Part shown: in pieces, positions 47,265-56,639 of the stretch
Layout: each line of letters opens with the position of its first letter
Position numbering within the stretch: the first letter of the stretch is position 1
From: Sphingopyxis sp. OPL5
Lineage (GTDB): Bacteria; Pseudomonadota; Alphaproteobacteria; Sphingomonadales; Sphingomonadaceae
Length of the DNA: 64,000 nt
Assembly: GCF_003797775.2 (NCBI RefSeq)
Contig: NZ_CP060725.1
Span: 2,226,001-2,290,000 of the forward strand
Reading direction: 5' to 3'
The notes under the pieces: generated by a model
What the model was told of the DNA's origin: nothing
The model's input: the letters and a program-made list of their open reading frames with translations, nothing else
Databases searched by the model: none
Translations under genes and position numbers: made by a program

Positions 47265-48173
47265 ATGGCGCGCAGCGTCGAGCGGGTCGCGATCGTCGGA
47301 CTGGGGCTGATCGGCTCGTCGATCGCGCGCGCGATCAAGGACCGGCTGCCGGGCGTGATGGTGACCGGCCATGACGCCAGCGCCGATGTGTGCGACCATG
47401 CACGGACGCTTGGCCTGTGCGACCATATCGCAGATACCGCCGACGCGGCGGTTGCCGGCGCCGACCTGGTCATTCTGGCGGTGCCGGTGGGGCGGATGGC
47501 CGACGCGGCAGCCGCGATCGCGCCGGGGCTGAAGGCTGAGGCGATCATCTCCGACGTCGGATCGTCGAAGACGAGCGTTGCCGAGGCGTTGGCGAAGGTG
47601 CTGCCCGATCATGCCGTCATTCCGGCGCATCCGGTCGCGGGAACCGAGAACAGCGGCCCGGCGGCGGGTTTCGCGAGCCTGTTCGACGGACGCTGGTGCA
47701 TCGTCACTCCCGGCGCCGACGCCCCCGCCGATGCGGTGGCTGCGCTCACGACTTTCTGGGAGGCGCTCGGCGCCAGAGTCGATGTCATGGACGCCGCGCA
47801 CCATGATCTGGTGCTCGCGGTGACCAGTCATCTGCCCCACTTGATCGCCTATACGATCGTCGGCACCGCGAGCGAGCTCGAAGAGGTTACCGAGAGCGAG
47901 GTGATCAAATATTCGGCGGGCGGTTTCCGCGATTTCACCCGCATCGCGGCGAGCGACCCGGTGATGTGGCGCGACGTCTTCCTCGCCAACAAGGATGCGG
48001 TGCTCGCGACCTTGCAGCGCTTCAACGAGGATCTGACCGTGCTGCAACAGGCGATCCGCCGCGGCGACGGCGCGAAGCTCGAGGAGTGGTTCACGCGGAC
48101 GCGCGCGATACGGCGGTCGATTATCGAACAGGGCCAGGATGATGCGGCGCCAGACTTTGGGCGGCGGCACTAA
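47265..48173 (+). CDS. Prephenate/arogenate dehydrogenase family protein
   Basis: A 302-residue TyrA-type dehydrogenase that makes the tyrosine precursor. VERVAIVGLGLIGSSIARAI is the NAD(P)-binding motif. SDVGSSKTSVAEAL, VIPAHPVAGTENSGPAAGF, and MDAAHHDLVLAVTSHLPHLI with the conserved active-site histidines follow. The ATG is five bases after the hisC stop, and together they form an aromatic amino-acid unit. Whether prephenate or arogenate is preferred cannot be told. Confidence 0.94.
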   Translation: MARSVERVAIVGLGLIGSSIARAIKDRLPGVMVTGHDASADVCDHARTLGLCDHIADTADAAVAGADLVILAVPVGRMADAAAAIAPGLKAEAIISDVGSSKTSVAEALAKVLPDHAVIPAHPVAGTENSGPAAGFASLFDGRWCIVTPGADAPADAVAALTTFWEALGARVDVMDAAHHDLVLAVTSHLPHLIAYTIVGTASELEEVTESEVIKYSAGGFRDFTRIAASDPVMWRDVFLANKDAVLATLQRFNEDLTVLQQAIRRGDGAKLEEWFTRTRAIRRSIIEQGQDDAAPDFGRRH

Positions 48174-48200
48174 GCCAAGCGCTCAGCCTCCGAACGGCAA

Positions 48201-48932
48201 TCAGGGGGCTTTGTAGCCTGCCAACAACGCTTCCGGCGGGTTCAACGCGTTGATCGCGCGCCAGACGCGCTCCTCGGCTTCCTCGCGCGGCAGGCCGGCG
48301 GGAATGGTCTCGCCGATCTTGTAGGTGATCGTGCCCGGCCATTTGACCCAGCGGCGCGGCGGATAGACGAGGCCGCTGTTCACCGCGACGGGGATGACGT
48401 CGATACCGAGCAGGCGGTACATGCCGGCGAAACCGGGGCGCAGCGGCGGTGCTTCGCCGTGCGGGACGCGTGTTCCCTCGGCGAACAGCACCAGCGGGCG
48501 TTCCGCGGCGAGCGCAGCCTTGGCCGCACCGAGCATCGCGCGCATCGCCTTGCCGCCGCCGTCGCGGTCGACGGGAATCAGGCCGTAAAACTGCGCCGCC
48601 TTGCCCCAGACGGGGATGTTGAACAGCTGTTCCTTGGCGAAGACCGCGGGGTGCTTGAACAGCCCAGGTTGTTCGATCGTTTCGAACGCGCCCTCATGCT
48701 TGAAGACGTAGAGGACGGGGATGTCGGGCATTGCGCCCTCGACGACGATGCGGTGGCCGAGGACGAAGCGGCAGAAGAGGCGGTGCCCCTTCGCCCAGAC
48801 GCGCACGAACCAGATCGTCGCCTTGTGCGAGATCGGCAGCGAGATGACCGCGCCGATCGAGCTGAAGCTGCTGATCAGGAAGAACAGCATCCAGAAAAGG
48901 ATCGAGCGGAAGAGGGCGACGGTGTAGCGCAT
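48201..48932 (-). CDS. plsC: 1-acyl-sn-glycerol-3-phosphate acyltransferase (PlsC family)
   Basis: A 243-residue inner-membrane acyltransferase that forms phosphatidic acid. An N-terminal helix (ILFWMLFFLISSFSSIGAVI) is followed by block I FKHEGAFETIEQP, which reads H-x4-E instead of the textbook H-x4-D, a variant common in alphaproteobacteria. Block II is GLIPVDRDGGGKAMR, block III LFAEGTRVPHGE and block IV VIPVAVNSGLVYP. The next minus-strand gene (ydcF-like) ends 11 bases upstream, so this may be the last gene of the ftsE-ftsX-ydcF-plsC unit. Confidence 0.93.
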   Translation of the reverse strand: MRYTVALFRSILFWMLFFLISSFSSIGAVISLPISHKATIWFVRVWAKGHRLFCRFVLGHRIVVEGAMPDIPVLYVFKHEGAFETIEQPGLFKHPAVFAKEQLFNIPVWGKAAQFYGLIPVDRDGGGKAMRAMLGAAKAALAAERPLVLFAEGTRVPHGEAPPLRPGFAGMYRLLGIDVIPVAVNSGLVYPPRRWVKWPGTITYKIGETIPAGLPREEAEERVWRAINALNPPEALLAGYKAP

Positions 48933-48943
48933 CGGCGCCGCTC

Positions 48944-49474
48944 TTAAAGGCCCAGGAGCCCGCCCGCCAGCCCGGCGAGATATTTATGATATTCGCGGAA
49001 CAGGGTCGCGAAGCTCGGCTGGCTGCGCACCGCGTCGGGGACGATCGTCACCTTGCCGCCGACCGCGCGGCCGAGTTCATATTCGGCGCGGCGCATATGC
49101 CAGTCGGTGGTGATCAACCGCACGCTCTTGTAGTTGCGCCGCGCAACCCAGGTCGCGACCTCGGTGGCGTTCGAGCGCGTATCCTCGGCCTCGAAGCCCA
49201 GCGCGATGCAGCAATCGAACAGTGCCTGCGGCCGTTTATACTCGGCGGCAAGCTCGCGCGGCTTCACCTCGCGCGCGACGCCGCTGATCAGCAGGCGCTT
49301 GGCGTCCCCGGCTTCGAGCCGTTCGAGCGCGCGGTCGATGCGCCCCGGGCCGCCGGTCAGCACGACGATCGCGTCGGTCTTCTGGTCGCCGGCGGGCAGC
49401 GGCGGCAGCAGTGCGAACCAAGCAAAGCCGAGCACCCAGGCCAGGAACAGGAGGGAAATGAGGCGCTTGATCAT
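48944..49474 (-). CDS. YdcF/ElyC family (DUF218) protein
   Basis: A 176-residue protein with a single N-terminal membrane helix (ISLLFLAWVLGFAWFALLPP) and the DUF218 domain: DAIVVLTGGPGRIDRALERL, RLLISGVARE, EDTRSNATEVATWVARR and LITTDWHMRRAEYEL. ElyC-type members affect peptidoglycan and undecaprenyl-phosphate metabolism. The overlap with ftsX (ATGA) fits an envelope or cell-division role. Confidence 0.87.
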   Translation of the reverse strand: MIKRLISLLFLAWVLGFAWFALLPPLPAGDQKTDAIVVLTGGPGRIDRALERLEAGDAKRLLISGVAREVKPRELAAEYKRPQALFDCCIALGFEAEDTRSNATEVATWVARRNYKSVRLITTDWHMRRAEYELGRAVGGKVTIVPDAVRSQPSFATLFREYHKYLAGLAGGLLGL

Positions 49475-50376
49475 AAAATCTTCTTGAGCGCGGAGAGCAG
49501 GGTCAACCGCGCGGTCAGGGCTGCGAGCGCGATAGCCAATAGCGGCAGCGCCAGCAAGAGCGCCCAGCCCATCGGCCCCAGCGAGGCGGTTGCCGCCAGC
49601 CCCGATGTCACCCCTGACCATTGCCAGCCGATCAGCAGCATGATCGCCGCGGCGACGACGGTGCCGAGCGCGATGCCGTAGGCGGTGTCGATCGCGATGC
49701 GGCGCTGGAACAGGCGGGTGATCTGGCGGTCGGTGGCGCCGATCAGGTGGAGCATCTCGATCGTCGCATAATGGGTGCCAAGCGCGGCGCGAGCGGTCAT
49801 GATCACCACCGCGCCGCTGGCGAGGGTCATGAGCAGCACCATGCCAGCCGCGATCCAGGCGAGGCTGCGGATCAACCGCGCGACGGGGCCGAGCCATTCG
49901 GCGTGCGGGATGATGCGAGCACCGGGGGCGGCGCGCGCGACGAGCGCGCGGAGCTGCGCGAGCTGGCCCGCGCGCTCGCCGCCGACGAAGTCGATATCGA
50001 CCAGCGCGGGCAGGGGGAGCGAGCGCAGCACCGGGTCGTCTCCGCTGGCGCTGCCGAGCCACTGGCTTAGTGTCGCGAGCAATTCGTCCTGCCCGACGTT
50101 ACGCGCGGTGCGGACATAGGGTGCGGCAAGCGCCTGTCGGCGCAGTTCGGCGGCCTGCTCGGCGCGGGTGACGGGGTTGGCAGTAACGATCTGCACGGTT
50201 ACCCGCCCCGCGATCGCGTCCCCGATGTTGTTCGCGGCGCGCGCCAGCCCGACCCCCGCACCCGCCGCGAGCAGGGTGAGCATCATCAGGATCGCGATCA
50301 CCCACGGCGTCGGCCCCGACAGGCGGCGGTCGGGCAGCAGGCGGCGGTGCTGGACGGGAACGCGCGGAATGATCAA
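49471..50376 (-). CDS. ftsX: Cell division protein FtsX (permease)
   Basis: A 301-residue membrane protein with an N-terminal helix (WVIAILMMLTLLAAGAGVGL), an extracytoplasmic domain (about residues 55-165), and three C-terminal helices with the FtsX pattern YATIEMLHLIGATDRQITRL. With FtsE it controls peptidoglycan hydrolysis at the septum. The apparent start is TTG at 50376, four bases after the ftsE stop, with AAGGTG overlapping the ftsE end as ribosome binding site; no ATG is near. No EnvC-like hydrolase activator gene is present nearby. Confidence 0.92.
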   Translation of the reverse strand: MIIPRVPVQHRRLLPDRRLSGPTPWVIAILMMLTLLAAGAGVGLARAANNIGDAIAGRVTVQIVTANPVTRAEQAAELRRQALAAPYVRTARNVGQDELLATLSQWLGSASGDDPVLRSLPLPALVDIDFVGGERAGQLAQLRALVARAAPGARIIPHAEWLGPVARLIRSLAWIAAGMVLLMTLASGAVVIMTARAALGTHYATIEMLHLIGATDRQITRLFQRRIAIDTAYGIALGTVVAAAIMLLIGWQWSGVTSGLAATASLGPMGWALLLALPLLAIALAALTARLTLLSALKKIL

Positions 50377-50380
50377 GACG

Positions 50381-51112
50381 TCACACCTTGTTCGCTGGCG
50401 GATAGCGCAGCGCCCCGGTCGGGTCGGCGAGCCGCCCCTTTTCCAGCCGCATCATCTGGGCATTGTCGATGCGGCTGATCAGGTGGATGTCGTGGGTCGC
50501 GACGACGACGGTGGTGCCGAGCCGGTTGAGCGCCTCGAACAATCCGAGCAGGCGCATCGCCATTTCAGGGTCGACGTTGCCCGTTGGTTCATCGGCGACG
50601 AGTAGTTGCGGGCGCGCGATCACCGCGCGCGCGATCGCGACGCGCTGCTGCTCGCCGCCCGACAGCGTCGCCGGGCGCGCATGGGCACGGTCGTCGAGTC
50701 CGATCCAGCTCAGCATTTCGCCGACCGGACCCGACAGATCCTCTTCGCTGACCCCGGCGATGCGCAGCGGCAGCGCGATATTGTCGCGGGCGCTCAAATG
50801 CGGGATCAGCCGGAAGTCCTGGAACACCACCCCGATGCGGCGGCGAAAACCGGGCAGGCGCTGGCGCGGCATCGACACCAGATCCTCGCCGAACAGCCGC
50901 ACCAGGCCACGGCTCGGGCGCTGCGCCAGATAGAGCATCTTCAAAAGCGACGTCTTGCCCGCACCCGACGGGCCGGTGAGGAAATAGAAGCTGCCGGGTT
51001 GCAGGTTGAAGCTGATGTCGGCGAGAACCTCGGCGTCGGGGCCGTAGCGCAGCCCGACGCGGTCGAATTCGACCATCGCGCCGCCGGGGCGCGGGCCGGC
51101 GCTGTCCGTCAT
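50381..51112 (-). CDS. ftsE: Cell division ATP-binding protein FtsE
   Basis: A 243-residue ABC ATPase with Walker A FLTGPSGAGKTSLLKML, Q-loop IGVVFQDFRLIPHL, signature LSGGEQQRVAIARAV, Walker B LLVADEPTGNVDPEMAM, and the switch histidine in VVVATHDIHLI. These segments are close to canonical FtsE. It is the first gene of the ftsE-ftsX unit, divergent from the zinc-ribbon gene, with 169 bases between the two starts that must hold both promoters. I see no convincing box there. Confidence 0.96.
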   Translation of the reverse strand: MTDSAGPRPGGAMVEFDRVGLRYGPDAEVLADISFNLQPGSFYFLTGPSGAGKTSLLKMLYLAQRPSRGLVRLFGEDLVSMPRQRLPGFRRRIGVVFQDFRLIPHLSARDNIALPLRIAGVSEEDLSGPVGEMLSWIGLDDRAHARPATLSGGEQQRVAIARAVIARPQLLVADEPTGNVDPEMAMRLLGLFEALNRLGTTVVVATHDIHLISRIDNAQMMRLEKGRLADPTGALRYPPANKV

Positions 51113-51281
51113 GGCGTCACCCCGGGGCGGCGCGCGCCCCGATCCGCGCTAGGCAAAGGTGCAGCGTCGGCGTCCATGATGCCGCCTGTTACATGGCTTT
51201 CCCACAGTGACAAGCGCCGAGTAGACCGCCCGGAATGACGCGGCGCTTGCAACCCGCGAATCGGCGTGTTTAGAGGGATTC

Positions 51282-52070
51282 ATGATCCTCGCCTGCCCGT
51301 CCTGTCACACCCGCTATGTCGTTCCCGATACGGCGATCGGCGCCAACGGCCGCACCGTGCGCTGCGCCAATTGCCGTCATAGCTGGTTCCAGGAACCCGC
51401 GGCGCCGGGCGAGATGCTGTTGACCGACGCGGCGGTTGCGGCACCCGATGCGCCCGCCGCACCGGCGGTGCCCGAGGCCCCCGTCGCGGCGGCGCCGCCG
51501 CCCGCCTCGCCGCCGCCGACACCCGCGATCGCGCGCGCGCCGGCCGAAACCCCGCCGTCCGCCGCGTTCGCCGCGCCCCCGGTCGAGCAGAAGGTTACGG
51601 TCACCGACGCCGAGGCGCCGCTGCCTTTCCGCCGCCCGCGCCGCAACCCGGCGAAGCGCTGGACGCTGATCGCCGCGGGCGCCGCCGCGCTGATGGTCGC
51701 CGCGACCGCGGGCCTTTATTATTTCGGGCTGCCGAGCTGGGCGCAGGGGCTGGGCATTCCCGGCCTCGCCGACGAACCCGACCTCGTCATCGAATTGCCG
51801 CCGAACCAGGATCATCGCGAACTGGCCGACGGGACGATCTATTTCGCCGCGTCGGGGGTGATCATCAATCCGACCGACCGCGAACAGCGCGTGCCGCCGA
51901 TCCTCGCCGAGCTGCGCGATGCGCAGGGCACGATCGTCTATAGCTGGACGATCAAGCCGCCGGTGCGGATGCTGCCCCCGAACGAGAAGGTCAATTTCAG
52001 CGAGGCCAAGCTCGACATCCCGCGCCGCGCATCGCAGCTGACGGTCAGCTGGGCGCTGCCGAAGAACTGA
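51282..52070 (+). CDS. Zinc-ribbon (MJ0042-type) membrane protein
   Basis: A 262-residue protein. Residues 4-36 form a zinc ribbon with two CxxC pairs (ACPSC and RCANC). A long Ala/Pro-rich disordered linker follows (about residues 48-105). One transmembrane helix ([20 protein letters not shown]) leads to a C-terminal beta domain ([20 protein letters not shown], then [20 protein letters not shown]) like DUF3426. Such proteins are common in proteobacteria and of unknown function. ATG at 51282 is right at the zinc ribbon. Confidence 0.87.
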   Translation: MILACPSCHTRYVVPDTAIGANGRTVRCANCRHSWFQEPAAPGEMLLTDAAVAAPDAPAAPAVPEAPVAAAPPPASPPPTPAIARAPAETPPSAAFAAPPVEQKVTVTDAEAPLPFRRPRRNPAKRWTLIAAGAAALMVAATAGLYYFGLPSWAQGLGIPGLADEPDLVIELPPNQDHRELADGTIYFAASGVIINPTDREQRVPPILAELRDAQGTIVYSWTIKPPVRMLPPNEKVNFSEAKLDIPRRASQLTVSWALPKN

Positions 52071-52077
52071 CAAACGT

Positions 52078-52162
52078 CGTCATTAAGAGCGTAGCGAAGC
52101 AATCCATGGCGGTTGCCGCCTGCTCTGGATTGCCGCGTCGCCGTCGGCTCCTCGCAATGACG
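52078..52162. repeat. Dispersed inverted repeat (type D) in a convergent gap
   Basis: CGTCATTAAGAGCGTAGCGAAGCAATCC on the left has its partly complementary arm in the right half ending CTCCTCGCAATGACG, with GCAATCCA/TGGATTGC in the middle. This is a known type of short dispersed alphaproteobacterial element. It lies between the convergent zinc-ribbon and yeiH-type genes. The left arm is shown here in description only up to its first 28 bases; key cores are GCGTAGCGAAGCAATCC and GGATTGC. Confidence 0.8.
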
Positions 52163-52200
52163 AAGGTTATATCTCAGTATCTTACGTTGGCGTCACGCCG

Positions 52201-53265
52201 TCACAGCAACAGTGCGCCCCCCAACGACAGCAGGAAACTTGTCACCGTCGCGACGATGATCGGCGCGAAGCTGCGCCAGCCCTGGTCGAGCAGCAAATGC
52301 AGCCGCGCCTTCATCGCGGTCGCGACGATCGCGAGCAACAGCAGCGCCTGCGCCGCGGTCGCCGCCCCGTCGGTGAACGGCTTGGGAATCGCGACGAGCG
52401 AATTGATCGCGGCGATGGCGAGAAAGCCGAGGATGAACCAGGGCAGGCGTAGCGGGATGCGCGTCTTGCCCGCCGCATCGTCCTTGCTGTGCGCCAGCCA
52501 CAGCCCGACGAGCATCAGCATCGGTGCGAGCAGCGCGACGCGGGTCAGTTTGACGATCGTCGCGACCTCGCCGGCGGGCGCCGAGAAGGAAAATCCGCCG
52601 CCGATCGCCTGCGCGACGTCATGGATCGACGCGCCGATCAGGAATCCCGCCTGCGCGTCGGTCAGCCCGAGTTGCGCCGCGAGCACCGGATAGAGCGTCA
52701 TCGCGAGCGCGCTGGCGACCGTGATGCCGACGAGGGTCAAAGTGAAGCGCGCCTGGTCGACGCGCTTGTCGCCGATCAGCGAATAAAGCGCGAGCGCCGC
52801 CGAGGCGCCGCAGATCGCGGTCGCGCCGCCCGCGAGAAGCGCGGCGTGGCGGTCCTGCCGGAACAGTCGCGCGCTGGCGACGGTGATGACGATCACCGCG
52901 ATCATGATCGCGACCAGCAGCGCGAAGGGCAGCGGCCCGAGATCGACGAGCTGCGCGGCGGTGATGCGGGCGCCGACAAGGACGATTCCGATGCGAAGCG
53001 CGGTCTGCGACATCAGGTCGAGTCCGGCGTGGGTGCGCTTGTCCTGCGACAGGAAAGAGAGTGCCAGCCCGATCAGCAGCCCCATCAGCACCAGCGGTAC
53101 GGCATAATGGTCGGCGAGCCAGGCGGCGGCGAGGGCGGCGATCGCGGTGACGAGGACGCCGTGCATATAGTCGCGCGCGCTGTGCCGCGCGGGCGGATGC
53201 GCCTCGAGCTGCATTTCGCCATAGAGGTCGGCGGCCATCGGCCAATTATGCTCGGATGCTTTCAC
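52201..53265 (-). CDS. YeiH family (UPF0324) putative transporter
   Basis: A 354-residue polytopic membrane protein with about ten helices. LRIGIVLVGARITAAQLVDL, the conserved GGATAICGASAALAL and FLIGASIHDVAQAIGGGFSF match the UPF0324/YeiH family, sometimes called putative sulfate exporters. Direct functional evidence for the family is thin. GTG at 53265 is chosen because AGGGGAG lies about six bases before it. ATG 53304 and ATG 53238 are alternatives, the latter giving a start just after a basic segment. Confidence 0.85.
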   Translation of the reverse strand: MKASEHNWPMAADLYGEMQLEAHPPARHSARDYMHGVLVTAIAALAAAWLADHYAVPLVLMGLLIGLALSFLSQDKRTHAGLDLMSQTALRIGIVLVGARITAAQLVDLGPLPFALLVAIMIAVIVITVASARLFRQDRHAALLAGGATAICGASAALALYSLIGDKRVDQARFTLTLVGITVASALAMTLYPVLAAQLGLTDAQAGFLIGASIHDVAQAIGGGFSFSAPAGEVATIVKLTRVALLAPMLMLVGLWLAHSKDDAAGKTRIPLRLPWFILGFLAIAAINSLVAIPKPFTDGAATAAQALLLLAIVATAMKARLHLLLDQGWRSFAPIIVATVTSFLLSLGGALLL

Positions 53266-53368
53266 CTGCGCTCCCCTGCGCCATCTCGGGTTCGCTTCGC
53301 ACATCCGCGGCGCAGCGTCGATAGGCCATTGCTGGCGTGCCGCTCCCTTGCTAGAGGCCGCCGTCTGC

Positions 53369-53445
<77 letters not shown>

Positions 53446-53461
53446 TTTCTCCCCATCGCAA

Positions 53462-53479
53462 AAATCGCGCACGCGATTT
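53462..53479. terminator. Hairpin downstream of tRNA-Arg
   Basis: AAATCGCG and CGCGATTT form a perfect inverted repeat with a two-base centre, 17 bases after the tRNA. It is A-rich on the left and ends TTTCC on the right, so it is a plausible terminator for the tRNA. Confidence 0.55.
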
Positions 53480-53561
53480 CCTTCCCGCGCCAGCGGAATA
53501 TCGGCGGCCGCGGTGCGGCGCGCCCCTAACGATGCCGCGATCGGATCGTGGCAGTATCGCT

Positions 53562-53590
53562 TTGACCTCGCGTGCTGGTAGCGCTACCAA
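53562..53590 (+). promoter_or_regulatory. Promoter with embedded LacI-type operator upstream of the GH5 gene
   Basis: TTGACC (53562-53567), a 17-base spacer, and TACCAA (53585-53590) form a plausible promoter. Between and over the -10 box lies the perfect 14-base palindrome TGGTAGCGCTACCA (53576-53589), a form typical of LacI-family operators in glycan-utilisation loci. A bound repressor would block RNA polymerase. The LacI-type regulator itself is not in the window. Confidence 0.72.
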
Positions 53591-53637
53591 ATATGTGCGA
53601 ACTGCGAACGATATGACAGTCGAAGGGAGAAACGGGG

Positions 53638-55746
53638 ATGAAGAAGGCGATGGTCCTGATCGCGGCGATGACGTGCCTGTCGTTGCCCGCCGCCGGTCTG
53701 GCGGCGCCGCGCGGCCTGCCGGTCGGCCAGTGCATCAACATGGGCAACAGCCTCGAGCCGCCGACCGAAACGGGATGGGGCGGGCATGCGATCGCCGATG
53801 CGGATTTCGCCAATATCGCCGGGGCGGGTTTCAAGACGATCCGCCTGCCGGTGCGGTGGGACAGCCATGCCGCGAAGAATGCCCCCTATACGATCGAACC
53901 CGCCTTCCTCGCGCGCGTGAAGCATGTCGTCGGCGCGGCGCAGGCGGCGGGGCTGAACGTCATCCTCGACAGCCATAATTTCGAATCGATGCACAGCGAC
54001 CCGATCGGCAGCGCCCCCCGCTTCGCCGGCATCTGGAAACAGATCGGGGTCGCCTTTGCCGGGCAGCCGACCGCGACGCTGTGGTTCGAACTCGAGAATG
54101 AACCGCACGACAAATTCACCAACGCCAACCTGCTCGAAGCCTTGTCGCCGGCGCTCGCCGCGGTGCGCGCGACCAATCCCGACCGGCCGGTGATCATCGG
54201 CGGCGAATATTGGAGCGGGATCGATTCCCTCGCGACGCTCACGCTGCCCGACGATCCGAATGTCTATCCGACTTTTCACTATTATGAGCCGTTCCAGTTC
54301 ACCCATCAGGGCGCCGAATGGGTCGATCCGTCGCCGCCGCTCGGTCGCGCCTATGGCATCGGCGACGATGCCGAACGGCTGGTGCGCGATGTCCAGAAGA
54401 TTCGCGATTACACCGCGCGCACCGGCCTGCTGCCCTTCATGGGTGAGACGGGCGCGCATACGACGGTGCCGCTCGACCAACGGGTGCAATATCATGCCGC
54501 GGTGACCAAGGCCTTCGCCCCGCTCGGCGTCGGCATGTGCATGTGGGCCTATACCAACACCTTTCCCTTCTATGACAGCGACAAGAAGGCGTGGCTGCCC
54601 GGACTGCGCGGCGCGGTCGGGCTTCCCGATGCGACCACCGCGCCGGCATCCGCCGCCGCGTCGCCGGCCCCTGTCGCGGCCGGCGAGCGGCAACCTACAG
54701 CCGAACTGCAGGCGCTCGACGACAGCCTGCCGGGCACTCTGATCAACGACCCGTCGGCGCTCGACTGGTCGACCTTCGGCACGATCATGAAATCGAAGAT
54801 CGTCAAATCGGCGGATATTCCCGGCGGCGGCGCGGCGATGCAATTCACGCTGCAGTCGCTGGGCGTCGCGGCCTATGACGCCGGCGCCAATGTCCCGATT
54901 CGCACCGCGCTGCGCGGCAAGGGCGATTATGTCGCGGCCTTCTGGGCGCGCACGGTCAAGTCCGACGCGCCCGACGGCAAGGGGCGGATCGGCGTCCGCT
55001 TTCAGCAGAATGTCGCGCCCTATGCGGGGTTCGGCGACACCGTCCTGACCGTCGGGTCCGAATGGCGGCTCTACGAAATCGCCGCGACGGCCGATCGCGA
55101 TGTGCCCAGGGGGCAGGCGGTGCTCGGACTCCAGTTGGCGGGTGCGCGGCAGACGGTCGAGATCGGCCAGGTGATCGTCGTCGAGGGCGCCAAATCGATC
55201 CGTCAGGCCGCGGCGCCGGCGGTGCCCGCCGCCGACCCCGAACTGCCGCCGCAACTGGTGGGCAAGGGCGACCTGCTCAACGATCCGGCGAACCGCGACT
55301 GGCTGCTCTATGGCAAGAAACAGGTGGCGAAGGCGACGACGACCAACGTCTATGGCCGCGTCGGGACCTTGCTGACGGTCAGCGCGGCGGGGACCAACGC
55401 CTATGACGCGGGCGCCGCCGTCCCGCTGCGCGATGGGATCGCGGTTGGCGACCGGCTGCGCATCGCGATCCTCGCGCGCACCGTGTCGGCATCGACCCCC
55501 GACGGACAGGGCAAGCTGACGATCCGGGTGCAGCAGAATGGCGCGCCCTATGACGGTTTTGCCGACAATATATTGGTCGTCGGGCCGAACTGGCGGCTCT
55601 ACCAGATCGGGACCACCGCATCGCTGGCGCTCGCCGCGGGCAAGGGACAGCTCGCGCTGCACACCGCCGGAGCGGCGCAGGCGATCGAGATCGGCCCCGT
55701 CTATGTCTTGCGCGAAGGGACGCCTTCGGCTGGAATGGGGGAATGA
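53638..55746 (+). CDS. Secreted glycoside hydrolase family 5 enzyme with two C-terminal repeat modules
   Basis: A 702-residue exported enzyme (signal peptide to about residue 23, LPAAGLAAP). The GH5 catalytic domain spans about residues 28-331. It has [21 protein letters not shown], the acid/base Glu155 in LENEPH, HYYEP, the nucleophile Glu270 in MGETGAH, and the tryptophan in MCMWAYTN. A Pro/Ala linker follows. Two homologous beta-rich modules of about 165 residues (about 360-520 and 535-700) share YDAGA.VP and FQQN/VQQN.APY.GF cores and are probable carbohydrate-binding domains. The substrate is likely a beta-glucan or related beta-linked glycan. AAGGGAG precedes the ATG, and aldose epimerase overlaps the stop. 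Confidence 0.92.
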   Translation: MKKAMVLIAAMTCLSLPAAGLAAPRGLPVGQCINMGNSLEPPTETGWGGHAIADADFANIAGAGFKTIRLPVRWDSHAAKNAPYTIEPAFLARVKHVVGAAQAAGLNVILDSHNFESMHSDPIGSAPRFAGIWKQIGVAFAGQPTATLWFELENEPHDKFTNANLLEALSPALAAVRATNPDRPVIIGGEYWSGIDSLATLTLPDDPNVYPTFHYYEPFQFTHQGAEWVDPSPPLGRAYGIGDDAERLVRDVQKIRDYTARTGLLPFMGETGAHTTVPLDQRVQYHAAVTKAFAPLGVGMCMWAYTNTFPFYDSDKKAWLPGLRGAVGLPDATTAPASAAASPAPVAAGERQPTAELQALDDSLPGTLINDPSALDWSTFGTIMKSKIVKSADIPGGGAAMQFTLQSLGVAAYDAGANVPIRTALRGKGDYVAAFWARTVKSDAPDGKGRIGVRFQQNVAPYAGFGDTVLTVGSEWRLYEIAATADRDVPRGQAVLGLQLAGARQTVEIGQVIVVEGAKSIRQAAAPAVPAADPELPPQLVGKGDLLNDPANRDWLLYGKKQVAKATTTNVYGRVGTLLTVSAAGTNAYDAGAAVPLRDGIAVGDRLRIAILARTVSASTPDGQGKLTIRVQQNGAPYDGFADNILVVGPNWRLYQIGTTASLALAAGKGQLALHTAGAAQAIEIGPVYVLREGTPSAGMGE

Positions 55747-56639
55747 GGCCAGCGCCGCCGTTCGACACATTGCGATTGACGGCGGGCGCGGCGGAACTGG
55801 TGCTGGCCCCCGCCGCCGGCGGCGCCATCCTGTCGTGGCGGGTCGATGGCCAGCCGATGCTCCACGGCGCGCGAGCGGCGGCGGCCCCGGGCTGGAACCC
55901 GCTCGACATGGCGAGTTTCCCGCTCGTGCCCTTCTCGAACCGCATCGGCAGCGGCGCCTTTCTGTGGGATGGTGTCCGTCACCAACTGCCGCCAAGCGCC
56001 TTGCCCGACCGCCATGCGATCCACGGCGTCGGTTGGCGGCGGGCGTGGCGGGTGATCGAAAGCGCCGCCGACCGCGCGCTGCTGCGTCACGAACATGAAG
56101 CCAGTGCCGACTGGCCATGGGCCTATGCCGCCGAGCAGCGGTTTCGGCTGACCGCGTTCGGGCTGGAGATCGCGATGACCGCGACCAATGCCGCCGATCG
56201 CCCGGTGCCGCTGGCGTTCGGCCTGCACCCCTATTTCGACGCGGCGGGGGCGCATCTGCGATTTGCCGCGTCGCCGATCTGGCGGTCGGGCATCGACGGC
56301 CTGCCCGTGCGGTCCGAGCCGCCCGGCGCGGACCGCGATTTTCGCGAGGGCCTGGCGGTGGCGGCGACCGACCTCGACAATGGTTATGACGGCTGGGGCG
56401 GGCGCGCCGCGATATGGTGGGCCGATCGCCCCTATGCGCTGCGCATCACCTCCGACCTGCCGTGCGCCGTCGTCTACACCCCGGCGTCGGCGGACTTCTT
56501 CTGCTTCGAGCCGGTGCCGCACAGCAACAATGCGCTGAACCTTGCGGGCGAAGGCCGCGCGATGCCGGTCGTGACGCCCGGCGAGGCCTTTTCCGCCGAT
56601 GTCCGCTTCGAAGTCCTGCCCCGCGAGGCCGTCCAATGA
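55743..56639 (+). CDS. Aldose 1-epimerase family protein
   Basis: A 298-residue mutarotase-fold enzyme that interconverts sugar anomers, useful after a retaining or inverting glycosidase releases sugars. Characteristic residues are the histidines in DRHAIHGVGWRRAW and in LAFGLHPYFDA, and the catalytic glutamate region FFCFEPVPHSNNALN. No signal peptide is seen, so it acts in the cytoplasm on imported sugar. It overlaps the GH5 gene (ATGA) and the following halogenase gene (ATGA), making a three-gene operon under the LacI-type operator. Confidence 0.9.
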   Translation: MRPAPPFDTLRLTAGAAELVLAPAAGGAILSWRVDGQPMLHGARAAAAPGWNPLDMASFPLVPFSNRIGSGAFLWDGVRHQLPPSALPDRHAIHGVGWRRAWRVIESAADRALLRHEHEASADWPWAYAAEQRFRLTAFGLEIAMTATNAADRPVPLAFGLHPYFDAAGAHLRFAASPIWRSGIDGLPVRSEPPGADRDFREGLAVAATDLDNGYDGWGGRAAIWWADRPYALRITSDLPCAVVYTPASADFFCFEPVPHSNNALNLAGEGRAMPVVTPGEAFSADVRFEVLPREAVQ

